A stretch of 64,000 nucleotides of DNA. Origin: Parvularcula lutaonensis (GTDB lineage Bacteria > Pseudomonadota > Alphaproteobacteria > Caulobacterales > Parvularculaceae). The position numbers were made by a program, and so were the translations under genes. The number at the start of each line of letters is the position of its first letter. Positions within the stretch are counted from its first letter, which is position 1. The DNA lies in the NCBI RefSeq assembly GCF_014651915.1, contig NZ_BMXU01000001.1:496001-560000 (forward strand). Direction: 5' to 3'. Of the stretch, positions 57,838-64,000 are shown one piece after another. The notes beneath the pieces are model-generated. The model saw nothing but the letters and a program-made list of their open reading frames with translations, was not told where the DNA came from and searched no databases.

Positions 57838-58955
57838 TCGAAACCTGGAGGGACCGGGCTCCCCTTGGGGGATAGCGCCAGCACCTTGAACAGGCTTCCC
57901 ATGCCATCCCGGTCGATGAGGCGAAGCCCGCCAGAGACGAACTCCTCGCGTTTCTTCTCATCAGCGATGCCTTTTGCCACCGCTTCAAGGCGGAGCTTCA
58001 GGCCCAGTCGTTCGAGGAAGTCGCCCTGGCGCACAGGGCCGTCCGTGCGCAGCTCTTCGGCGCGCGCGCGGCGGGCGAGGGCGGAGAAATCCACATGGGC
58101 GGTCACGTCTGCGAGGCCCGGTTTCTGCAGCACGGGCCAGAACTGGTGTCCTTTCATCGCCTGCAGCGTGTCGCCATAGCCTGCGCGACCGTGGCCGTAG
58201 TCGATGATGAGGGCACGGCCCTTGGCATCGCGCAGGCGGTGGCCGATCTCGGCGATGATCTCACCGCCAACCGAACAGGTTTCGAAGATATCCTCTGGCT
58301 TCGCGCCGGGCGGCATGCCCTGTTGCCCGCCATATTCCTTTTCGGAAAGCACGAAGGCCAACCGATCGTCATCGGTCAGGCCGACGAGACGCTCGCGCCA
58401 GGGGGTGTCGCCATCGCTGGCGGTGCGGACGAACTGCCTGATGGGCAGGCAGTCGAAGAATTCGTTGGCGACAAGCAGGGTCGGGCCGAGGGGCACGTCC
58501 TCGAGCTTGTCCGCCCAAGTGATCGTCACCCCGGTCTCCGCCAGCAGATGTTTCTGCGCATAACGCATGCGCCCCGAAGCCTCGATCATGTAGACATGGA
58601 CGGCCTGGAGGAAGCGGGGACGGACCTTCGCCACACGGAGGATGTCCGACATCAGCGTGCCGCGTCCGGGGCCCAGTTCGACGAGGTTGAATGCAGAGGG
58701 CGCGCCCATTGCTTCCCATGAATGCACGAGCCAGCTCCCGATCAGCTCACCGAAGACCTGGCTGATCTCAGGGCTGGTCGTGAAATCGCCCTGCGCGCCG
58801 AGAGCGGTCTGGGTGGCGTAGTACCCGTGCTGGGGGTGGATCAGGGCGTCGGTCATGAAATCGCCGACGCGGATCGGACCGTGATCGCGGATCAGCTTGA
58901 CGAGCCGTGTTTCGAGCGGTGTCGGCGTGTCGTCCTCAATTTGCGTCTTGCTCAT
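57834..58955 (-). CDS. midA: SAM-dependent methyltransferase, MidA/NDUFAF7 family
   Basis: Homologue of mitochondrial NDUFAF7, which dimethylates an arginine of complex I subunit NDUFS2. FNLVELGPGRGTLMSDILR is the SAM site; YYATQTALGAQGDFTTSPEISQVFGELIG near 46-74 and NEFFDCLPIRQF are family signatures. Length 373. It overlaps lgt and pgeF by four bases on either side. The window also holds an NDUFAF5-like gene. Confidence 0.92.
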   Translation of the reverse strand: MSKTQIEDDTPTPLETRLVKLIRDHGPIRVGDFMTDALIHPQHGYYATQTALGAQGDFTTSPEISQVFGELIGSWLVHSWEAMGAPSAFNLVELGPGRGTLMSDILRVAKVRPRFLQAVHVYMIEASGRMRYAQKHLLAETGVTITWADKLEDVPLGPTLLVANEFFDCLPIRQFVRTASDGDTPWRERLVGLTDDDRLAFVLSEKEYGGQQGMPPGAKPEDIFETCSVGGEIIAEIGHRLRDAKGRALIIDYGHGRAGYGDTLQAMKGHQFWPVLQKPGLADVTAHVDFSALARRARAEELRTDGPVRQGDFLERLGLKLRLEAVAKGIADEKKREEFVSGGLRLIDRDGMGSLFKVLALSPKGSPVPPGFE

Positions 58956-59863
58956 GCTGCGTTCCGGGTCCCTCTGAACCGGGGGTGCCCGCGGTAGAGG
59001 AGGAAGAGGCCGACGAGCACCATCGGTAGCGACAGAAGCATGCCCCGGGTCAGGAAGCCAAGGGTCGCCGCATAGCTGTCGGGCTCACGGAAGAACTCCA
59101 CGAAGAACCGCGATGCTCCGTAGCCTGCAAGGAACAGCCCCGTGGCTGCGCCGCGGAAGCGCAGGATCCGGAACCGGGTCACGGCAATGCGGAGGACAAT
59201 GAAGAGAAGGACACCTTCGAGCGCGGCTTCATACAGCTGGCTCGGATGCCGCGGCACCGCATCGGCTGCGTAGATCCAGCGGTCCTGCGCCTCGCTGAAG
59301 TAATCCGGGAACCGCATGCCGATCCAGCTATCGGTCGGACGGCCGAAGAGCTCGCCATTGATGAAGTTCGCCAGCCTCCCGAAGAACAGGCCGATGGGTG
59401 CCGCGCAGGCGAGAAGGTCGCCGATGCGCAGCGGGTCCGTTCCCCGCTTCTTGGAAAAGATCCAGGTGACAAGGGCGACGCCGATCAGGCCACCGTGAAA
59501 GCTCATGCCGCCAGTCCAGACGGCGAGGGGAGGCCAGACCGGAATCGTCCCCAGAAGCTGCGGCCAGTCATTAAAATCCTGCCAGATCAGCTCTGGCCGG
59601 TAGAACATGACGAAACCGAAACGACCCCCGAGAATGACGCCAAGGATGATCCAACTGACAAAATCGTCTAACGCCTGTTTATCGAGCGGCGGGCGTTCAG
59701 GGTTCCTGATCGAGCCCCTGGCGTTCCATAGTTTGTGATCCTTGAGCAGCTTGCCAAGGTAAATCCAACCCAATGAAATGCCTGCCAAATATGCAAGAGC
59801 ATACCAACGGATCGGCAGCGGGCCGAGGTGGAAGAAAACCGGGTCGATCTCTGGGAAATTCAT
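58952..59863 (-). CDS. lgt: Prolipoprotein diacylglyceryl transferase
   Basis: Transfers diacylglyceryl to the lipobox cysteine of prolipoproteins in the inner membrane. Seven hydrophobic segments; the conserved GGMSFHGGLIGV (His essential) and RLANFINGELFGRPTD are present. Length 303. Several lipoprotein substrates are in this window: the M28 peptidase, the fasciclin protein, the DUF885-like protein and the DUF1800 protein. First gene of the midA-pgeF run. Confidence 0.96.
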   Translation of the reverse strand: MNFPEIDPVFFHLGPLPIRWYALAYLAGISLGWIYLGKLLKDHKLWNARGSIRNPERPPLDKQALDDFVSWIILGVILGGRFGFVMFYRPELIWQDFNDWPQLLGTIPVWPPLAVWTGGMSFHGGLIGVALVTWIFSKKRGTDPLRIGDLLACAAPIGLFFGRLANFINGELFGRPTDSWIGMRFPDYFSEAQDRWIYAADAVPRHPSQLYEAALEGVLLFIVLRIAVTRFRILRFRGAATGLFLAGYGASRFFVEFFREPDSYAATLGFLTRGMLLSLPMVLVGLFLLYRGHPRFRGTRNAA

Positions 59864-60218
59864 GCTTCGCCCTTAGTCCGATTGGGTGACGCTGAACAGC
59901 GTCGGGCTTGCGGGTTTTCCACAGTCCGTGCTTGATCCTGTTAGGGCCGTGGGCGGTATTGAAAACCGTTCATTCACCGATGGGTTGTATCACAACCTCT
60001 GTTCGTTGTGTTGGGAACAGCGGGCAGCGACTCGCCTTGGTGGGTGGGGCGCAAACTTCGCGGACGGGTGCGACATCAGGGAAGGCGTCGTTTCGTTCAT
60101 TGGTATGGTGCGGTGATCAAAGGGGATTGCAGGGAAGAACAGACGTGGTTGATGCTTGACGGCAGTGGGATTTGGGAGCTTTTGCTCGTCGTCAGTTGAT
60201 AGCATCGAGGCCATTCAC
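59864..60218. other. 355-base intergenic region between divergent lgt and ubiK
   Basis: The only stretch over 300 bases without a called gene. It holds a near-palindrome GACGCTG-AA-CAGCGTC (59888-59903) close to the lgt start, a DnaA-box-like TTTTCCACA (59915-59923), and an inverted repeat GGTTGT-ATC-ACAACC (59983-59997). Short frames run through it but look non-coding. I do not see a tRNA, riboswitch or origin-like cluster. Confidence 0.5.
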
Positions 60219-60461
60219 ATGCAGACGAAATCGCCAGTCTTCGACGGTGTCGCGAAACTTATCGCGGAGGCCGCGGGAACGGCCGACGGTGTGCGCCGTG
60301 AGGCAGAAACTGCCTTGGCGAGCCAGCTGCAGCGCTTTCTGGCGGACCAGGACCTGGTCACGCGTGAGGAGTTCGAGACCGTCCAGGAGATGGCAGAACG
60401 CCTGCGTGAGGAGGTTGAGGCCCTGAAAGCAGAGGTCTCGGAGCTGAAGAAGAGCTGCTAG
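60219..60461 (+). CDS. ubiK: UbiK/BMFP-family accessory factor
   Basis: 80 residues of membrane fusogenic (BMFP/YqiC) type, a trimeric coiled coil; in E. coli UbiK helps ubiquinone synthesis under aerobic conditions. SPVFDGVAKLIAEAAGTADGVRREAE opens it and a coiled coil (VTREEFETVQEMAERLREEVEALKAEVSEL) ends it. ATG 60219 has GAGG ten bases upstream; the frame is open upstream without similarity. Gene position next to lgt-midA is conserved. Confidence 0.85.
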   Translation: MQTKSPVFDGVAKLIAEAAGTADGVRREAETALASQLQRFLADQDLVTREEFETVQEMAERLREEVEALKAEVSELKKSC

Positions 60462-60538
60462 CCAGGCGGCCATCCACGCGTCCCAGCAATGAGCGGTGAT
60501 CATCGCGGACGGGCCTTTTGGCCCGAAGGCGGTGAAAA

Positions 60539-62488
60539 GTGTTCAGTAGGACAGCTTCGACGATTGCGTTGGTACTGCTTCTGGCAGCTTGTAAATCTGG
60601 GGGAGCCGATGGCGGTGCCCCCGTGGGCGGTGCTCCCGCTCCCAATCCGGCACCGGCCCCTGCGCCGGCTCCCAGCCCCGATCCGGCCCCTGCGCCGGCT
60701 CCCAGCCCCGACCCGGCCCCTGCGCCGGCTCCCAGCCCTGACCCGGCCCCCGCGCCGGCTCCCAGCCCCGACCCGGCCCCCGCGCCGCCTCCCAGCCCCG
60801 ACCCGGCCCCCGCGCCGGCTCCCAGCCCCGACCCGGCCCCTGCGCCGGCTCCGAGCCCGACCCCGGCGCCCCAGCCGACCACTCCTCCGGCTCCTCCTCC
60901 GAATCCGAAGAACAACCCGGACGACGCCGCTCGTTTCTTGGTGCAGGCGAGCTTCGGCCCGACGCCCCAGACGATCGTGGATGTCCAGACCCTCGGCTAT
61001 GAAGGTTGGATTCAGGACCAGTTCGGCAAGCCTCTCGGTCAGGACCTGCTGGCTCGTTACCAGGACCACCTGGCAGCCGGCGGCGTGAACAAGCGTCTCG
61101 GCCACATGGTGCAGTTTTGGGAGCACGCGCTTTACGGAGATGACCAGCTCCGTTGGCGCTCGGTTCTCGCGCTGTCGCAGATTTTCGTGGTCTCCTACCA
61201 AGACCCCGAGCTCGTGCCGCTTTCGCAGGCGGGTACGGTTTTCCTGACCTATCTCCGTGACGAGGCGCTGGGCAATTACTGCGACCTCGTTCGCAAGGTT
61301 ACTTACAGCCCGGTGATGGGCATGTACCTGACCTATCACGGCAACCGTAAGACGGACCCTGTGAAGGGCTTCGTTCCGGACGAGAACTATGCCCGCGAGA
61401 TCCTCCAGCTCTTTACCATCGGCACGGAGGAGCTGAACCTCGACGGAACCAGCAAGGGCGTCGAGACGTATGACAGTTCCGACATCAGCGAACTGGCGAA
61501 GGTCTTCACGGGCCTCAACTCCGAGGGTGTCCTCTTTGCCCGCGGCGCGCGCGACCCTGAGTCGAACAAGCCGATGATCGGCTTCGACTATCAGCACGAG
61601 CCAGGCACGAAGACCTTCCTCGGCACCACGTTGAACAACGGCACCGACACGATCGCCGATGTGAACGAGGCCCTGGACCACATTCTCGCGCACCCGAACG
61701 TTGCTCCGTTCGTCGCCAAGCAGATGATCCAGAAGTTCGTCACCTCGAACCCGTCGCCGGCCTACGTCCAGCGCGTGGCGCAAGCCTTCAACGCTGGGCA
61801 ATACCAGTTCAGCGATGGCTCGACCGCGGGCACGGGACGGCGCTGTGACATGAAGGCGACGCTCGCCGCAGTCCTTCTCGACCAGGAAGCGCGCAGCCCG
61901 ACCTTCTACCAGCGTGACGACTACGGGAAGGTCCGCTCGACGCTCCTGCGTCAGGCCCAATTCCTTCGTCTGTTCACTGTGCCGCGCCAGATTTCGACCA
62001 CGGGCATCCTGCCGGACATCGGCGCTCTGGGCTTCGACAACTCGAAGAACAACATGCCCTTCATGTTCGGACCGTCCGTATTCAACTTCTACCGCTCGAC
62101 CTATGTTCCGGCGGGTACGGAGATTGCGCGCCGCGGCATGGTCGCCCCGGAGATGCAGATCTTCACGGCGGACAACATCCTCAACATCACCGATTGGACG
62201 CAAGGAAAGTTCGTCGGCAACTTTACCGGTGGCAACTCTGTCCTCATCAAGGACAACGACTACCTGGCGCAGCTCGCACGCACGCCGGACCAGCTCGTCG
62301 ATGAGCTCGATACGCTGATGACCTATGGCACCCTCGCGCCCGAAGTCAGGCAGCACATGATCGACATGCTCAGTGAGATCGAAAGCAGCCGGTCGCCGTC
62401 ACAGGTGTCCGACAACGGTCTCAGCCAACGTCTCAGCATCGCTGCATCGATGTTCATGACGACCCCTGAATACATCGTCCAAAGGTAG
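60539..62488 (+). CDS. DUF1800 exported protein with Pro-Ala repeat linker
   Basis: A 649-residue predicted lipoprotein (lipobox LLAAC, C18). After the signal comes a Pro/Ala/Ser/Asp linker built from seven copies of a ten-residue unit (PAPAPAPSPD type, about 36-110), likely to span the wall or extend from the outer membrane. The DUF1800 domain (about 125-640) shows WRSVLALSQIF, MGMYLTYHGN and PDENYAREILQLFTIG. DUF1800 and DUF1501 proteins are encoded together and probably act as a pair; their function is unknown. GTG start, with GAAGG about ten bases upstream. DUF1501 begins seven bases after its stop. Confidence 0.85.
   Translation: MFSRTASTIALVLLLAACKSGGADGGAPVGGAPAPNPAPAPAPAPSPDPAPAPAPSPDPAPAPAPSPDPAPAPAPSPDPAPAPPPSPDPAPAPAPSPDPAPAPAPSPTPAPQPTTPPAPPPNPKNNPDDAARFLVQASFGPTPQTIVDVQTLGYEGWIQDQFGKPLGQDLLARYQDHLAAGGVNKRLGHMVQFWEHALYGDDQLRWRSVLALSQIFVVSYQDPELVPLSQAGTVFLTYLRDEALGNYCDLVRKVTYSPVMGMYLTYHGNRKTDPVKGFVPDENYAREILQLFTIGTEELNLDGTSKGVETYDSSDISELAKVFTGLNSEGVLFARGARDPESNKPMIGFDYQHEPGTKTFLGTTLNNGTDTIADVNEALDHILAHPNVAPFVAKQMIQKFVTSNPSPAYVQRVAQAFNAGQYQFSDGSTAGTGRRCDMKATLAAVLLDQEARSPTFYQRDDYGKVRSTLLRQAQFLRLFTVPRQISTTGILPDIGALGFDNSKNNMPFMFGPSVFNFYRSTYVPAGTEIARRGMVAPEMQIFTADNILNITDWTQGKFVGNFTGGNSVLIKDNDYLAQLARTPDQLVDELDTLMTYGTLAPEVRQHMIDMLSEIESSRSPSQVSDNGLSQRLSIAASMFMTTPEYIVQR
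60661..60870 (+). repeat. 30-base tandem repeat within the DUF1800 gene
   Basis: Seven adjacent 30-base units from 60661, the first six nearly identical (differing at single C/T or G/C positions) and the seventh diverged. Each encodes one Pro-Ala-rich ten-residue unit. Such repeats change copy number by slippage, so linker length may vary among strains. Confidence 0.85.
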
Positions 62489-62495
62489 GCTCATT

Positions 62496-63842
62496 ATGAC
62501 GACCAGACGCGATTTTCTCAGAACAAGCCTCGCCGGCGGCATCGCCGTCACTTCGATGAGCCTGCCTGCGGCGGCTCAGGCACAAACCCCCGGCTACAAG
62601 GCGCTCGTCTGTATACTGCTGGACGGTGGTATGGACAGCTTCGACTGCCTCGTCCCGAACACGACGAACGACTACAATCGGTGGAGCGGCTACCGCCAAT
62701 CCATGCTCAAGGGCTATGACCCCGGCCAGCGGGACATGTCCTCGCTCCATGCCCTGACGACGGCAGGCAGCCCGAACCTCGGCTTCGTGCCGGAGATGGC
62801 CGACATGGCCACGCTCTACAACGAAGGGTCGATGGCGATCGTCTCGAATGTCGGGCCGCTCGTCCAGCCGACCACGGCAGCTCAGGTTGCTGCGGGTACG
62901 GCGCAACTGCCTCCGCGCCTGGAAAGCCACAATGACCAGCTTGCGATCTGGCAGACCATGGCCCCCGACGGGCAGGCGACCGGCTGGGCGGGCCGTTTCA
63001 TCGACCAGTTCGGCGACCTTGATCCGCTCGCGCGCATCACCGTCGGCCGCCCTGCACCGATGGCTCCGAGCGACCTGTCTCCTGGGATCACCCTGTCGCG
63101 CGGCTCGCTGACCCTGCCGCTCGGCATGGGCGAGAGCCGGATCTACGGTAGCCCGTGGCTTCCGAGCCAATTCGAGCGTCACTATCGTGGCCAGAACCGT
63201 TCGTATTCGAACATCCTGATGCAGGAGGTTCTCAACGCGCAGAACCGGGCGCTTGATGGCTCGATCTCCCTGCAGGACGCGCTGGCGATCCAGACCGCAG
63301 GTGGTGCTGTCGCACGGCCGGGCAACGACCTCTCCAATGACCTCGCCATGGTGGCTGACGTCATCGCGCACCACCAGCAAACCGGGGTCAGCCGCCAGGT
63401 CTTCTGTGTGCAGATGTACGGCTTCGATACCCACGCAAACCAGGCGGATCGCCTGCCGCCGCTCCAGGCAGAGCTCTCCGAAGCGTTGCTCTCCTTCCAC
63501 CGCGGCATGGAAGCGATCGGTATGGAGAACGATGTCACCACCTTCACGGTATCGGACTTTGGCCGGACGCTGGTCGGCAACTCGAACGGCACCGATCACG
63601 GCTGGGGCGGCATGTCTTTCGTCGTCGGTGGTGCGGTCAATGGTGGCCGCTTCGTCGGCAATGTCCCGCCATACAGCACCGGCCACGGCCAGGACTGGCG
63701 GCGCGGGGCGCTGATCCCCGAGACCTCCATCGAGCAGTTCGGCTCGGCGCTCGGTAGCTGGTTTGGTGTCGACAATGCCGGGCTCGACAATGTTTTCCCC
63801 AACCGGGGCCGCTTCGACATGAACGCGACACAGATCTTCTAA
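62496..63842 (+). CDS. DUF1501 exported protein with Tat signal
   Basis: 448 residues with a twin-arginine signal: TTRRDFLRTSLAGGIAV (2-18), cleavage near AAAQAQ (about 30). The alkaline-phosphatase-like DUF1501 fold shows LDGGMDSFDCLVP near 45-57, GFDTHANQ, SDFGRTL and DHGWGG, where metal ligands are expected. It is exported folded by the TatABC system of this window. Paired with DUF1800 seven bases upstream. Function unknown; a sulfatase-like or phosphatase-like hydrolase is one reading. Confidence 0.87.
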   Translation: MTTRRDFLRTSLAGGIAVTSMSLPAAAQAQTPGYKALVCILLDGGMDSFDCLVPNTTNDYNRWSGYRQSMLKGYDPGQRDMSSLHALTTAGSPNLGFVPEMADMATLYNEGSMAIVSNVGPLVQPTTAAQVAAGTAQLPPRLESHNDQLAIWQTMAPDGQATGWAGRFIDQFGDLDPLARITVGRPAPMAPSDLSPGITLSRGSLTLPLGMGESRIYGSPWLPSQFERHYRGQNRSYSNILMQEVLNAQNRALDGSISLQDALAIQTAGGAVARPGNDLSNDLAMVADVIAHHQQTGVSRQVFCVQMYGFDTHANQADRLPPLQAELSEALLSFHRGMEAIGMENDVTTFTVSDFGRTLVGNSNGTDHGWGGMSFVVGGAVNGGRFVGNVPPYSTGHGQDWRRGALIPETSIEQFGSALGSWFGVDNAGLDNVFPNRGRFDMNATQIF

Positions 63843-63863
63843 CTGCAGGTCCGCCGAGCCACG

Positions 63864-63884
63864 GGGCAGGGTAGCCCCTTTTTC
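63864..63884 (+). terminator. First terminator of the DUF1800/DUF1501 operon
   Basis: GGGGC (63864-63868), loop AGGGTA, GCCCC (63875-63879), then five T. A compact intrinsic terminator 21 bases after the DUF1501 stop. Confidence 0.7.
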
Positions 63885-63928
63885 CCGATCGGTTGGTGCG
63901 TTCCACCAGCCGGTCGGGATCGTTTTGT
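63885..63928 (+). terminator. Second, strong terminator
   Basis: A 15-bp stem (63885-63899 with 63905-63919, two G-U pairs, loop CGTTC), followed by ATCGTTTTG. It lies directly after the first terminator, forming a tandem pair. The remaining bases to 64000 show no gene I can support. Confidence 0.85.
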
Positions 63929-64000
63929 CTCCGACTCATTCCTTATCCAGATGTGCCCCGGTCGTCCGCGACTCCGCTTGGCGCTGGTCCCGAGTCATCC

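Noticed and set aside
59886-60159. 76- and 83-codon plus-strand frames between lgt and ubiK
   Set aside because: They overlap each other in different frames, lack ribosome sites and have no protein-like composition.
59864-60218. A replication origin next to lgt, suggested by a DnaA-like 9-mer
   Set aside because: Only one degenerate box, no AT-rich unwinding element and no origin-linked genes.
60358-60915. Glycine/alanine-rich frame on the minus strand opposite the DUF1800 linker
   Set aside because: The apparent repeats (GAGAGSGLG) are the reverse complement of the Pro-Ala repeat, not a real gene.

Overview
The window is chromosomal DNA of a high-GC alphaproteobacterium. The evidence is the gene order (scpA-scpB-tatABC; DUF2066-hdaA-ppk-ppx; comF/grxC/nitrilase/DUF1178; lgt-midA-pgeF), a MucR-family regulator, an HdaA-type DnaA regulator, GAAC-N7-GAAC operators of the alphaproteobacterial LexA type, and a perfect TTAA-N7-TTAA CtrA site. 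Many secreted peptidases, a UrcA-like protein and a DUF1800/DUF1501 pair fit the Caulobacterales/Hyphomonadaceae/Parvularculales side of the class; this is inference, because no rRNA is present. I see no prophage, insertion sequence, CRISPR array or plasmid gene. Genes are dense, often overlapping by 4 bases, on both strands.

Layout. 1-2.5 kb: 3' part of cheR, a CheY-like receiver, an acyltransferase. 2.5-7.7 kb: dgt, a SPOR protein, scpAB and tatABC. 7.7-12.7 kb: mucR divergent from glyA, a DUF4440 protein, nrdR, nusB, thiL and a UrcA-like protein. 12.8-22.1 kb: tRNA-Arg(CCT), a 41-codon membrane ORF, a divergent PEP carboxylase, cobS, an M28 peptidase, a Baeyer-Villiger-type monooxygenase with an SDR, and a W/Y/D/R-rich secreted protein. 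22.2-29 kb: uvrD and dnaE, separated by an intergenic region with three LexA-type boxes, a DnaA box and a 25-codon membrane ORF; then a fasciclin lipoprotein. 29-38.5 kb: purMN, DUF2066, hdaA, ppk, ppx, rnd, prmA. 38.5-45.4 kb: tyrS, a shortened DUF885 lipoprotein, secA, a parvulin and mutT. 45.4-51 kb: NDUFAF5-like methyltransferase, comF, grxC, nitrilase, DUF1178, an orphan gene, recJ, tRNA-Glu(TTC). 51-64 kb: small secreted proteins, an ABC-F ATPase, an S10 peptidase, prs, pgeF, midA, lgt, ubiK, and the DUF1800/DUF1501 pair closed by two tandem terminators.

How the genes relate. Most genes are housekeeping: chromosome segregation (ScpAB), protein export (TatABC, SecA, Lgt), replication and repair (DnaE, UvrD, RecJ, HdaA), nucleotide supply and control (Dgt, NrdR, PurMN, Prs, GlyA, MutT) and polyphosphate turnover (Ppk/Ppx). 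The Tat translocase at 6.2-7.7 kb would export the Tat-signal DUF1501 protein at 62.5 kb. NDUFAF5-like and NDUFAF7-like methyltransferases suggest support of respiratory complex I.

The most unusual locus is the uvrD-dnaE intergenic region. A 25-codon single-pass membrane protein sits behind two GAAC-N7-GAAC boxes, and a third box covers the -35 of a predicted uvrD promoter. It looks like an SOS-induced membrane peptide comparable in layout to Caulobacter SidA. A second unannotated small membrane ORF lies directly before ppc, with its ribosome binding site in one arm of a perfect 10-bp hairpin.
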